NCBI GenBank assembly: GCA_029747015.1
Contig: JAKOGI010001956.1
Location: forward strand, 88,454-152,453
Source of the DNA: Carnegiea gigantea
Taxonomy: Eukaryota; Streptophyta; Magnoliopsida; Caryophyllales; Cactaceae
Direction of reading: 5' to 3'
Length of the DNA: 64,000 nucleotides
In this document: positions 36,793 to 49,499 of the stretch, piece after piece
Position numbering within the stretch: the first letter of the stretch is position 1
Layout of the letters: each line of letters starts with the position of its first letter
Program-made: the position numbers and the translations under genes
Notes under the pieces: model-generated
The model's database searches: none
Told to the model about the DNA's origin: nothing
Seen by the model: only the letters and a program-made list of their open reading frames with translations

Positions 36793-37132
36793 TAATTGAA
36801 TGATGTTCGATTAGATTATTTGAATGATATTGGAGTTAGGTTGTTTGAATGATGTTGGAGTTAGATTGCTTGAGTAATGTTGGAAGTAAGCTGTTGGAAT
36901 GATGTGGAAAGGAGTTGATTGGATTTAGATTATTAGAGACCATAAAGATAAAGTAGTACTAGTTAGTGGACTAAACAAGTCAAATGGTTAAGATAAAGCT
37001 TGCACAAAATATGGTTAGGAGTGAGTGAGCAAGTTGTGTTGATTGGAGAATTAACGAAAATTCGGTGACTATGTTATTAAATCGAGATGATTATAAGTCC
37101 AAGGAGGGAAAATTAGGGAGTCAGGCCTAATG

Positions 37133-37472
37133 TTTAGACCCGACAAAATTGACCTAAGATCCGAAACTCGAACCGAATGTCCCGGACCCATACCCTACCC
37201 CAGATCCAAAGTATGCTCACCCGAAAGTGGATCCGAAACCTGAATTGACCCGAATCAAACCATACATAATCTGAAATTTTCTATAAAGCTGCTTGTTTTG
37301 CCATAACAAACATGTTTGACCAAAAATTAGTTGACTTGAAATCGACCTGAACTGAACCATACCCGACCGAAGCCAAAGCTACCCGAAATGTCACTTAACC
37401 CGAATATAATCCAATCCAAACTTGATCCGACCCGTACTCGAAACGAATGACCCATTTTCAGGTCTACCAATG
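37133..37472. mobile_element. MITE-like insert (~340 bp) in the chromovirus 5' LTR
   Basis: The 3' LTR reads GGCCTAATGATGATGCG without interruption (46005-46021), while here about 340 bp sits after GGCCTAATG. Its ends, TTTAGACCCGACAAAA and, in reverse complement, TTGGTAGACCTGAAAA, form an imperfect inverted repeat. A short AATG is repeated at the two edges. Inside are many ACCCGA/CCGAA words. No coding capacity; superfamily unknown. Confidence 0.75.
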
Positions 37473-38634
37473 ATGATGCGAATTGATTAAATGAATTAGT
37501 AAGAATTAAACGAGTTTACTTTTTTGTAATCATATAAGTCTAGAGTTTATAAAAGGGTTAACCAAATTAATTAGTCAAAAAAGGGGATAATTAAAGGACT
37601 CAGGAAGCATAGAATTTACAAGCCGCTATATCAAAAATTTAAGGAGGGTTGATTATATTACTTAGTCCTAATTAAGCTGTAAATGGTGTCAATTGTATAT
37701 ATATCAAAATTTAGGTAAGGACTTACCTAAGTGAATGAGCCTTGACACAGGACTTGAATCGAATCATTTAGAAAGGAAAAGAATGAGAGCAATAATTGGT
37801 CTTTCAGGTATGTTATTACTTGTACACTTTAAAAACGTTTAAAGTTACATTCATTAATGTTAGCAAGCTTTTATTCAACCCTCGGAACCTTTAGGACCCA
37901 TTTCGATGTTCATTGATTAATGAGCCATGCTCAACGTTCATTGTTCACAGTATCTGCTCACAGAATTCAGTGTTGGGCTCTTCCCGTAAACAGGGAATTC
38001 ATAGTATATTGTCATTGCCATGACTTCTATTCATAGACATAGGGTCCTAATCCTGGCCGAAAAAGTAACTACTATCCATTTATTTAGTCAAATGCTTCTC
38101 AAAGAATATTGGTAAATATTGTTTCAACACTGCGCGCGCTCACTAGCTCCTATGAAAGTCCATTTAACTGTGCAAGGGTAACGCATTGAGCGATCGCTCA
38201 TCTTCTATGATTTTGTGTTTTTAAATAGTTTTAGGGAAGGAGAAACGTCTGGCAAACAAGCAGGAACCTAAGGAAGTTAAGGGCCCAGAAGATGTGGGCC
38301 TGAGTAGCGGATGTCAATTCTCTGATTGGGTTAAATATTTTACGGATGCATTTTTGCTTTTAAGTTGCTGATGAATTTTGTAAAGAATGTAAATTCATTT
38401 TGTACTGAGTTTATTATCATATCACTTAGCTTGTAAAATTTCAAAGACAAGTTAACCTCGAGTTCATTTGCATAATATACCCTAGGGGCTACCGTCCAGC
38501 TGCCTTTGGTCCTCATGTTGAGCCTTGGCCCTACAGGACAACGGCTCCGCCCCAACTGCATAATGCGCTCCACTAGCTTTAATACTTATTTGAGTAGGTA
38601 ATAAAAGTATAACCGTGCTGGGTCGTTACAGAAG

Positions 38635-38650
38635 TGGTATCAGAGCACGG
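38635..38650 (+). other. Primer binding site, tRNA-Met type
   Basis: TGGTATCAGAGCACGG, four bases after the 5' LTR; the standard initiator-tRNA-Met complementary site of chromoviruses. Confidence 0.92.
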
Positions 38651-38859
38651 TTGTGGATATTAGCACGATTAAGCCCTGTCGATATATCGCTAAGGCGCCT
38701 TAAATATGCATAGAGAAAGGAGGTGAGGTTAGCAACAATACGGTTGCCTGAGCGAGGAATGGGATTTTAACTTTTAATTTAGGGATAATGTATAGGTGTG
38801 AAATGTGGTAAAATGAATATAGGTAAGCACGTTTTTGTTGTGTAGGGATGCTCATCGAG

Positions 38860-39560
<701 letters not shown>

Positions 39561-39947
39561 ATGACGATTGATAAGTGTTTTGTGCTAATGATTAATGGTG
39601 GGAAATGGGCCCTTGATGTGGTACCGCTTACGAATCCGCAAGATCCCTCAGCAGTTCTAGGGCCTGCCCAGGGAGGAGGTTCGCTTCCTGCGCCGCCACT
39701 TGGCCACGAACCACTGATTGACGATGGGGGCTATGATATATCAGACATCTATGCAGGGAATGACGGATGTGACATCTAGGGGGAGAATGATGGTGGTTCT
39801 GTTACTTCAGACCATGCAGTGAGCGTGATTGATATTCCTGAGTCCCCAGAACTCATAGAGTTGAGTTCTGAGGATGAATCTTGGTGTTCAAGGTCGGAGA
39901 CTTGTAATAGTAGTGACCCAGATTACCAATCAAAAGGGTGGAATTAG
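39561..39947 (+). pseudogene. Accessory acidic frame upstream of chromovirus gag
   Basis: A frame of 128 codons from an ATG at 39561 to a TAG at 39945, with a single internal TAG (39777-39779). Its composition is protein-like: a Pro/Gly region (GPAQGGGSLPAPPLGHEP), then acidic, Ser-rich sequence with VIDIPESPELIELSSEDES near residues 94-112. The hydrophobic core followed by Ser/Glu/Asp is like a SUMO-interacting motif. Similar V/I-E/D-I-S-S-acidic segments occur upstream of gag in some plant gypsy elements as far as I recall. It could be a small separate product or an N-terminal extension of gag, though several stops separate them. Function unknown. Confidence 0.5.
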
Positions 39948-40532
39948 AAAAGAAAGCAAGGAATGTAGTTGGGTGCAGGAAGTAGTTGGAATGGTGAATC
40001 CATTGGTAGTTCTGTAAAAATGTAAATATATAAGATAACAAGGATGAGACTAACCCTAGTAGGGGGCGGGGCCTTAGGTTGTAAGGTTACAGTAGTGCTA
40101 GTCTAACCTCACCCACTCATTTTGCCAAGAAAGTGGGTCTTTTGTATAGCCTCCTTGAAGATCATACTTTCGGTAGACTCATGTAACATGTGTTAGTAAT
40201 ATCTATATGTATGTAACTTGTGTTTTGATTATGTATGAAATATATGCAGTGGTTAAGCTAATAAATTAAAAGAGTATAAGTTCTATGCACATGGGTATAG
40301 AAATTGCCAAACTATAGGCCGATGAAATTACTAATAAAAGGCAAAACCAGAATGCTGAAATGCAATGGCTTGGCTAGGGATACTTAATTGGCCAACACGG
40401 ATAATTAAGAACGAGGTAGGGTAAAACATAAGGAGTTGCATATACTGAATATCGACAATGAGAAAGCATAAGCGCATAACTATGAAGAAAATGAATAAGT
40501 GAGAGCTAATAAGTTTGTATATATGTAACAGA
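39948..40532 (+). other. Untranslated stretch between accessory frame and gag
   Basis: No coding signal. Contains a stop-rich AT sequence leading to the gag ATG at 40533. Confidence 0.6.
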
Positions 40533-41368
40533 ATGGCGGATCCAACCAACGATATTCTAGAGAACGATTTGCAAGTGAATGCGGAGGAAGATGTGCCAGC
40601 TCACTTCGTCAATCAAAATACCCTGGCAGTGACCCCTCAAAGAATCCAGGAAGCTATTAGTGGACCCCCAAAACTTAAAAATATTGAAGGCAAAAAGGGA
40701 CTATTACATGATCTAGATCCTGAACTAGTGGCCAAGATTGTAGCCAAGGTAACAAAGAAGCTTAAGGGGTTAGGATCTAGAAAGGATGAAGAGGAGAATA
40801 AGTTCTTTGATAGAGGTGTGAAATGGAATCCAAGAACATATGATGGCAAGGAAGATCCATTGTTACTTGAAGAATGGGTTAGATAGATAGAGAAGATATT
40901 TGATGTTATGGAAGTTCCTGACAATAGGCACGTAAACATTAGAGCTTTTTATCTTACGGGATAGGCTGACATTTGGTGGGGAACAGTTAAGCCCACCTTT
41001 CAAAACGCTGAAGCCACTTGGAGTAAGTTCAGCGATGCATTGCGTGTAAAGTTTTACCCAATGCATTTATAGAAGCAAATGCAAAGAGAGTTCTTAACCC
41101 GGAGGTAGGGTAATTTGTCAGTGATGGAGTATGCCAGCTGTTTTGCTGAACTATCAAGGTTTGCCTCTGAATATATGGCTACAGACAAAATGAGGATGTT
41201 AAGATTTGAGGAAGGCCTAGAGCCTTATATTAGGAGTCACTTGGCGAGACAACCTGTTCAAACTAGTCAAGAACTTTATGAACGTGCTGCTGAAATTGAA
41301 CGGGTAAAAACCGGGTTGAGAATGGCCAATTCGATCAACGCTAATAAAAGGTGGGTAGGGTGTATGTG
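40533..41368 (+). pseudogene. Chromovirus gag, broken, zinc knuckle missing
   Basis: Starts MADPTNDILEND at 40533. The gag core is clear: RTYDGKEDPLLLEEWVR, IEKIFDVMEVPDN, ADIWWGTVKPTF, WSKFSDALRVKFYP, NLSVMEYASCFAELSRFASE, MRMLRFEEGLEPYIRSHLA and QELYERAAEIERVKTG. In-frame stops follow EEWVR (40885), AFYLTG, FYPMHL and LTRR. After MANSINANKR the sequence jumps within a few bases, with a frameshift, to the protease leader GRVYVSNKKQAD. The CCHC zinc knuckle normally found between these parts is absent, so about 60-100 residues seem deleted. Gag would bind RNA and form particles; this copy could not. Confidence 0.88.
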
Positions 41369-41836
41369 AGCAACAAAAAGCAGGCTGATCATTCAAGAAC
41401 TATTGTGACTAGTACGCTTACTTGCAATTCAACACCTTTTATTGTTTTATTTGATTCCGGAGCTACACATTCCTTTATTTCATCGAAAGTTGCGTCCCAA
41501 ATAAGGATGAAATCACATAATTGTCCTGTAGATTTAGATATAAGTATGCCAACTGGAGAAATTATGAAATGTAATGTTAAGTATCAGAATTGCCCAATTA
41601 TTCTAAATCAGGAGGCTTTTGAGAGCGATTTGATATAGTTAGACCTCTTAGAATTTGATATAATTCTAGGAATGGATTAGTTGTCAAGGCATGAGCCAAG
41701 ATTGATTGTCAAAAACAAAGAGTGTCCCTAAAAGGAAAAGGGGGAGGAAATATATATTTTTGGGGAAATAATAGTAAAACTGAATGTCCGGTGATATCCT
41801 TGATGGCGACTTGAAAACTGGTTAGGCAAGGGTGTG
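41351..41836 (+). pseudogene. Chromovirus aspartic protease
   Basis: LTCNSTPFIVLFDSGATHSF (about 41418-41477) contains the intact D-S-G active-site triad of retropepsins, followed by SSKVASQI, PVDLDISMPTGE and LLEFDIILGMD-stop-LSRHEP. The open part ends at 41638; stops occur after ESDLI and at a Trp position in GMDW-like sequence. Then there is a decayed linker to reverse transcriptase. The protease would release gag and pol products from the polyprotein. Confidence 0.88.
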
Positions 41837-42903
41837 TGGCATACTTATGTTGTATCATGAAGGATGTGAAGGAAGAAGTAAAACTTGAGGATATTCCGGT
41901 GGGCAAAGAATTTTTAGATGTGTTCCTAGAAGAAATCCTTGGACTACCACCCAAGAGAGAGATTGACTTCGAAATAGAATTCGAGCTTGAAGCACATACT
42001 ATCTTAAAACCCCTATATAGGATAGCCCGAGTCAAGTTGAAAGAGTTGAAGGTACAGTTGGAAGATCTATTAAAAAAAGGTTATATAAGACCAAGCGGAT
42101 CCCCATAGGGAGCGCCAGTACTGTTTGTGAAGAAAAAGGATGGTACTTTGAGATTGTGTATAGACTACAGGGAACTAAATAAGATCACTATAAAGAATAA
42201 GTACCCCCTTCCTTGGATTGATGATTTGTTTGATCAACTACAAGAAATGGGAGTCCTTTCGAATATTGACCTTAGGTTAGGGTACCACCAGTTGAGCATT
42301 AAACCTGAGGATATTTTGAATACGGCGTTTAGGACTCGTTATAGTCATTGCGAATTTACAGTAATGCCATTTGGGTTAACTAATACTCCTGTAGCCTTTG
42401 TGGACCTAATGAATCGGGTGATCAGGCCGTATTTAGATAAATTTGTAGTTGTTTTCATTAACGATATTTTAATTCATTACAAAAGCAAAGAAGAGAACAA
42501 TAAACATTTAAGGATTGTGTCACAAACCCTAAGGGAGCATAAACTTTATGCTAAGCTCTCCAAATGTGAATTTTGGTTGGAAAACGTGACCTTTCTGGGG
42601 CATGTAATTTCTAAAGAAGGAATTAAGGTAGACTCGCAAAAGATGAAAACGGTTACTGAGTGGCCAAGGCCTACTAACATCATTGAGGTTCGAAGTTTCC
42701 TGGGAATAGCTAGGTACTATAGGCAGTTTGTATGTGATTTTTTAAGGATTGCCTTACCTCTCACTAACCTATTAAGAAAGACTACAAAATTTGAGTGGGA
42801 TGATAGTTGTAAAACAGTCTTTCGGGAGCTAAAACACAAACTCACCACTGCACCGGTCCTAGCTTTGCCAATTGAAGGAGGAGATTTTACCATTTATGGG
42901 TGA
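41836..42903 (+). pseudogene. Chromovirus reverse transcriptase
   Basis: Copies element RNA into DNA. FLDVFLEEILGLPPKREIDF leads in, then KKGYIRPSGSP-stop-GAP (stop near 42106), [64 protein letters not shown] and the catalytic block [14 protein letters not shown] (about 42445-42480). The usual FIDD or YxDD core has Asn in place of the first Asp, so polymerisation would be abolished. [32 protein letters not shown] and FEWDDSC are the connection region. 42127-42903 is open for 258 codons. A frameshift near 42900 separates it from RNase H. Confidence 0.93.
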
Positions 42904-43250
42904 TGCTTCTAGGCAAGGCATAGGATGTGTCTTGATGCAAGATGGGAAGGTTATAGCTTATGCTTCTGGGCAACTGAAGTCATACAAGAAAATTTGCCCT
43001 ACGCATGACTTGGAATTAGCTGCAGTGGTTTTTGCATTAAAGATTTGGAGACATTATCTCCATGGTAACCCTTGCAAGATGTTTACCAATTATAAAAAGC
43101 CTCAAATATATTTTTACTCAGAAGGAATTAAATTTGAGGTAGCGTAGGTGGCTAGAACTTCTCAAGGATTATGACCTTCAAGTGCAATATCACCCAAGAA
43201 AGGCTAATGTTGTTACAGACGCATTAACCCAAAAGACAGACCATAGTGTG
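42872..43250 (+). pseudogene. Chromovirus RNase H
   Basis: DASRQGIGCVLMQDGKVIAY, THDLELAAVVFALKIWRHYL and CKMFTNYKK (42900-43110) match gypsy RNase H; the last is normally FTD, here Asn. A frameshift near 43110 moves the remainder to another frame ([30 protein letters not shown], 43145-43230). The domain degrades the RNA template after first-strand synthesis. Confidence 0.88.
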
Positions 43251-44819
43251 AATGCTATGAAAGTAGTACAACTAGAAATTCTGAGGGATTTGGAAAGTAT
43301 GGGTATAAAGTTGGTATTCCTTGGGCAACTAGGATTGTTTCTAGGTAGCCTCATAATTCAACCCACTCTTCTAGATGAGATTAAACAGGTACAAACGAAG
43401 GATGAGGAAGTGAAAAGGATTAGAGAGAGTATAAACAAGGGGCAGACATTGGGATTTGTAGAAGATAAGCAGGCAGTTGTCAGATTTCAGAATCAAATTT
43501 GTGCACCGCAACAAAGAGAGTTAAAGGAAAGGATAATGGCCGAGACTCATAATACCAAATATTCCATTCATCTAGGAGGAACAAAAATGTATACGGATTT
43601 GAGGTAGACCTTTTGGTGAAATAATATGAAAAGAGACATAGCTAAGTATGTGAGTAACTGCCTCACCTGTTAAAAAGCCAAAGCTGAGCACCAACGCCCT
43701 GTGGGAGAATTAAGACCGTTAGAGATTCCCATGTGGAAATGGGACTCTATTTCCATGGATTTTGTAATGGTGTTACCTTTAACCGCATCAAAAAAGAATG
43801 CCATTTGGGTGATAGTGGATAGACTTACCAAATCTGCTCACTTCGTAGTGATACATAATTCCTGCAACGTGGACAAGTTGGCATAGATTTATGTTAAAGA
43901 AGTGATACGGCTACATGGTATGCCCTAGGACATTATTTGAGATAGGGACCCAAGATTTCAATCTCGATTCTAGAAGGCATTACAAAAGGCATTTGGCACA
44001 AAGTTACAATTTAACAGTCCCAACCACCTTAAAATGGATGGACAGACTGAAAGGGTAAATCAGGTGGTTGAACACATGCTACGAGCCTGTGTGTTGGATT
44101 TTCAGGGGAAATAGGAGGAATATTTACCTTTATTAGAATTCTCTTATAATAATATTTATCACGCTACTATTAAAATGACCCCTTTTGAGGCACTCTATGG
44201 CAGAAGATGTAGAACACCCCTTCGTTGGAACGACTTGGATGATATTCTAATTGTGAGATCGGAGATGATTCAGGAAATGGTAGATAAGGTCAAAATTATC
44301 CAACAAAACATGAAAGCAGCACAAGATAGGTAAAAAGTATATGCGGATCGAAGACGAAAGCCTTTAGAGTTCGAAGAAGGGGAAAAGGTGCTCCTGAAAG
44401 TTTCTCCTGTGAAGGGACTATGAAGGTTCAACATTAAAGTGAAATTAAGCTCGTGTTTTGTTGGACCATATGACATAATTAGGAAAATCAGTCCCGCTGT
44501 GCATCGCTTAACTCTACCCCCTAAATTACAACATGTGCATGATGTGTTCTATATTTCTCAACTTCACAAGTATATACATAATCCAGCACAAATGATAGTG
44601 TATGAAGCCTTGGAGGTTGAGGCTAACTGGTCAACCTATGAAAAGCAACCTATAAAGATAGTGGATCGAAGGATAAAACAATTGTGCAATAAGGCGATAC
44701 CGTTAGTCAAAGTCATATGGACTCATCATGGAGCCTAAGAGACTACATGTTAAACTGAGGATGAAATGAGGCATCACTATCCACATTTATTTGAGAGGTA
44801 TGTTAAATATACGTTTTGA
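43182..44819 (+). pseudogene. Chromovirus integrase with chromodomain-like C-terminus
   Basis: The zinc-binding end is [19 protein letters not shown] and NCLTC-stop-KAKAEHQ (43545-43695). The catalytic core has MDFVMVLP (first Asp, about 43758), DRDPRFQSRF (second Asp, about 43946) and GQTERVNQVVEHMLRACV (Glu, about 44045-44090), so the D-D-E residues are still present. FEALYGRRCRTPLRW, KVYADRRRKPLEFEEGEKV and FVGPYDIIRKISPAVHRLTL follow. The end VDRRIKQLCNKAIPLVKVIW then HHYPHLF (44640-44800) is the chromodomain-like tail of the Tekay/Del group, thought to target heterochromatin. There are at least ten stops, nearly all at Trp, Gln or Arg positions. Confidence 0.9.
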
Positions 44820-44835
44820 GGATGAAACTTTCTTT

Positions 44836-44847
44836 AAGGGGGGAGGA
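44836..44847 (+). other. Polypurine tract of the chromovirus
   Basis: AAGGGGGGAGGA immediately before the 3' LTR start TGTAATG; primes second-strand synthesis. Confidence 0.9.
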
Positions 44848-47320
44848 TGTAATGCCCCAGTAAATCAATTTCAAATCTGACATTGTACAGATAATTATAG
44901 TTGCTCAGAGTAGTGAGTTGTGTAATTTGTTTTTAGTAGAACGCCCCATGTGTTATAAATACATAATAATACATAATTTTTCTGAAGGTTGTAAAATGGC
45001 AAATAATATTGCGGAGATATAAGGTTAATGAAGTAAAATAAATTACGATGTATCCGAGCAAGATCGGGAAATTACCGAACCATAAATTTTTCTTAGTAAT
45101 TAAGAAATTAGGAGGGGCAAATGGGAAGAGGCCAAGTGTTTTTGGATAGGAATGACATTTATTAGCTTTGACTAAAATATGGGTGAGATACGTCAATTAG
45201 TCTTCTTTAGATTAAATTAACAAAAGCAAGTTAATAACACAAAAAAAAGGAGGAGAGAGAGAGGGTCTCCCTGAAGGGGGCCGAAGAAATGGACCACGAC
45301 CCCCCCTCCTCTACCTGCTGTCTCTGCTATTATTGCCAGCCGCCGTCGCAACTTCTTTCCCTTCCTCTTCGTTCCAGCCACTGCCTAACCCAAAGACAAC
45401 GCGTCGCGCTGTACGAAATCCGGCACCCAATGCTGGGAGTCCGCCATCGCCGCCGCCGGAATCCACCACCACCTCCCACCTCCGTCATTTCAGCCACCAA
45501 CCAACTCCCACCCTCACTCAAATTTGCACCCAAGGTAACTCCTTCTTAACTTTCTTCTGTTTAAATTCTAAGCTTATAGATGTTATCGTTGTAGAATTTG
45601 GTGATTGATAACCTATTTGTGCAAATAAATTGAGTAAATCGGGTGATTATTTGAATGATGTTGGGTTAGATTATTTAAATGATGTTGGAGTTAGATTATT
45701 TGAATGATATTGGATTTAGATTGTTTGAATGATGTTGGAGTTAGATTGCTTGAGTAATGCTGGAATTAAGCTGCTGGAATGATGTGGAAAGGAGTTGATT
45801 GGATTTAGATTATTAGAGACCATGAAGATAAAGTAGCACTAGTTAGTGGACTAAACCAATCAAATGGTTAAGATAAAGCTTGCACAAAATAGGGATAGGA
45901 GTGAGTGACCAAGTCATGTTGATTGGAGAGTTAACAAAAATTCGGTGACTATGTTGTTAAATCAAGATGATTATAAGTCCAAGGTGGGAAAATTAGTTAG
46001 TTAGGCCTAATGATGATGCGAATTGGTTAAATGAATAAGTAAGAAGTAAACGAGTTTACCTTTTTGTAATCATATGAGTCACGAGTTTGTAAAAAGGTTA
46101 GCCGAGTTAATTAGTAATGGGGCTAATTGAAGGACTCGGGAAGCATAGAATTTATAACTCGCTAAATCAAAAATTTAGGGAGGATTGATTATATTACTCA
46201 GTCCTGATTATGCTGTAAATGGTGCCAACTGTAAATATATCAAAATTTAGGAATGAGGACTTACCTAAGTGAATGAGCCTAAACATAGGACTTGAATCAA
46301 ATCGGTCAAAAAGGAAAAGAATGAGAGCAATAATTGGTTTGTCAAGTATGTTATTGCTTGTAACCTTTAAAAACATTTAAAGTTACATTTATTAATGTTA
46401 GCAAGCTTTTATTTAGCCCTTGGAACCTTTAGGACCCATTTCAATGTTCATTGATTAATGAGCCACATTCAACGTTCATTGTTCATAGTATCTGATAGCA
46501 AAATTCAATGTTGGGCCCTTCCCTTAAACGGGGAATTCATAGTATATTGTCATTGCCATGACTTCTATTCATAGACATAGGGTCCTAATCCTGGCCGAAA
46601 AAGTAACTACCATCCGTTTATTTAATTAAATGCTTCTCAAAGAGTATTGGTAAACATCGTTTTAATGCTGTGCACGCTCACTAGCTCCTGTGAAAATCCA
46701 TTTAACTGTGTAAGGATAACGTATTGAGCGATCGCTCATCTTCTATGGTTTTGTGTTTTCAAACTATTTTAGGGAAGGAGAAACGACCGGCAAACAAGCA
46801 AGAACCCAAGGAAGATAAGGGCCCAGAAGACGTGGGCCTGGGTAGCGGATGTTAATTCTCTGGTCTGGTTAAATATTTTACGGATGTAGTTTTGCTTTTA
46901 AGTTGCTGATGAATTTTGCAAAGAATGTAAATTCATTTTTGATTGAGTTTATTATCATATGACTTAACTTGTAAAATTTGAGAGACTAGTTATACTCGAG
47001 TTTGTTTTTGTAATATACCCTGGGGGCTATCATTCAGCCGCCTTTGGTTCTCATGGATTGTAATAACCCGACCCTAACCCATATTTATTTATTTAAATTA
47101 TATTTATTTATTTAACTAATCATGGTTATTTATTTAATTAATCATATTTTTAATCACTCATGGTTATTGGTTTAATCAAATCATGTTTATTAATCCAATT
47201 ACCCTCAATTTATTTATTTAGCAAATTACAATTTTGGATCCCACTTTGCACTTCGGGTTTCAATTATTGTAAAATTTCATGTGAATCGATAGTAGGTCTC
47301 GATAATTATAATTTAAGAAT

Positions 47321-47322
<2 letters not shown>

Positions 47323-47379
<57 letters not shown>

Positions 47380-47390
47380 GTTATTATTAT
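47323..47390. repeat. ATT microsatellite
   Basis: About 21 ATT units with one GTT interruption. The poly-Tyr frame across it (47160-47408) is an artefact. Confidence 0.95.
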
Positions 47391-49219
47391 GACATCACAA
47401 AAATTTAATTTCAAGTTACGAAAATTCAATCGCATACGGTTTACTTCCCTTCCCAGGCCCCAGACTGTACAAACCAATCATAATCGAACAAGCTTGCTTG
47501 ACTAACCAAGCTAATTACCATGATTTAAATCTAACCATGGTTAACAAAAAGCCACTTTATGGGTGAATAAAATCAGCCAAGTAAATTTTTCATTCATTTC
47601 TAACCAAGTAAACACACAAACAGCCCCCATCTTACTCTTTTCTCTCTCAACCCCACTGCCAGCCCCCTATTGGTTGCTGCTATTTGCTACTGTTCCAGCC
47701 AGTCAGGGGCTACCTCCTACCACCACAACCACCACCAACCATCTCCCACACCACACACCACATACACCTCTTGCTTCCAAGCATCAAAGTGAGTAACCCT
47801 AATCTTGATCTTATTGGTTTTGATTTTTATCTTAGTTTTGATTCTTGTTTTGTTGTTTTGATTATTGATCATGATGCTTTGATAAGAATAACAACTATTT
47901 TAGATGTTACTTTGGATGTTTTAATTGTGGGATAAGTTGGAAAGTAAGTAAAGGTTGAAATTGATCATATTCATGCGAGCTTAAGTTAAAACCATGTTTA
48001 TGGATTGATTTGTATATGATTTGGTGATCTTTAGCATTATTAATGATTATGATGGAGTTATTGTAATTTTGGATGGTCGTGGAGGAGTTAGGGAATGATT
48101 TCAAGTGAGGATTCATGGTAAAAAAGAGGAGAAAGCAAAAATAGTGAGGCCTGGAAATGATAGAAAATAAGGGTGACTTTGAAATTAAAGTAGTAATGAT
48201 CGGCCCATTGAAAAATTATGATTTTTGGTGGGTAGATAGGTCATGTGTTATCTTTTAAATGCCTTTTGCATTGCCTTAATCTAAGTTCTGTGGAAACATT
48301 ATGGCTGTTTTGCTAGAACCGTGCAGATTCAACCAAAACTGATACACTTTGTTATAGGCCCATTTTGGGAACCCTATTCTGGGAATCATATTTTATATTG
48401 TAAATGAAAGTTTTTTGGAACTTCCTAATCTTTCCATATTGGGGTTTAAGGTATCCATTTGAGATCAAGGGTGAAAGTTATGAATTTTGGAAGTGAACTG
48501 ACCTGCTTTGGTGCAAATTGGGTTGTTATAGCAATTTCTGTGCAGCATATCTTAGAGGAAAATTCTAAAACTTTTACTTTAGATTGTCCATATTATTTTT
48601 GAATTTCCTATAATATTTCATGAAATTTGATTGATATTTGGAGTTTGGTGATTTTTGGAAGCATTTTGAGTAATTGTGTAAAGAGCAATAATAAAGATTG
48701 AGTGAGATTTTGATCATGCACTCATTTTGTGTATTTTGGGCCAAGTAAGGTCATTTAAGGGGGAAATGATTATTCATGGACTTTTGTGGAGCTTTGAGCT
48801 TGATTAATGAGAAAGAAGAAGACAAGTACACAATTTGGGAGCTTAATTATGAGTTTTGAATCACTTATGGATATTACAAAGAATGTACTAAGTTTGAGGA
48901 ATTTAATAGCTTTCATTGGGATCAATAATCTATTTGGGTGTATTTAATGGAATTGTGAATGAAATATGAGAAGTGGGGAGAATTTTTAACTCAAAAATCA
49001 TATTTATTAGACTAAGTTATTGTAGTTTATACTATTTTGAACCAAGATATATCTCTCTTAGCCTCAACCCTTTTCTACTTACTTAATTCAGAATGTATCA
49101 AATGTATTAATTAAGCCAATCTAGTGTACTCACTATTGTCTTGAACCAAGCTATACATCAGCAAGCCTTAAACTCGTATCAGCAACCTATTTCAGAAAAG
49201 GCCAAAACTACTCTCTTAT

Positions 49220-49499
49220 TAATTACTCAATTTCTATTATACATACTTTTACTATATGTGGGTAAGGATTATTTATCTCATAGTGGTCTATTTTACTTTC
49301 ATTTACTTTATATCAGATTTAATTACTTTTATTAATTCAGTTTTGAAGTTATATCGAAATACCTAAGTTATATAGACCATTAATTACTCAATTTCTATTA
49401 CACATACTTTTACTATATGTGGGTAAGGATTATTTATTACGCAATTTCTATTACACATACTTTTACTTACTCAATTATGTGAGTAAGGATTATTTACTG
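49220..49499. repeat. Three ~60-bp direct repeats inside the nested solo LTR
   Basis: CAATTTCTATTA(T/C)ACATAC followed by TTTTACT and (G/A)TGGGTAAGGATTATTTA occurs at 49220-49279, 49381-49440 and 49439-49499, the last two abutting. Confidence 0.8.

Larger units (their letters stand above)
34692..38630 (+). repeat. 5' LTR of the chromovirus (with two insertions)
   Basis: Aligns with 44848-47058 plus 50463-50571. Extra here: the RTE LINE at 35624-36808 (with its duplication) and the insert at 37133-37472; without them it is about 2.4 kb. A GAGAGAGAG...GGGTCTC leader near 35110-35135 and a GC-rich stretch to 35430 are shared by both LTRs and probably represent the transcribed leader. The end GGGTCGTTACA at 38620-38630 is followed by the primer site. 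Confidence 0.88.

Noticed and set aside
47160..47408. Poly-Tyr reading frame
   Set aside because: Produced by the ATT microsatellite.
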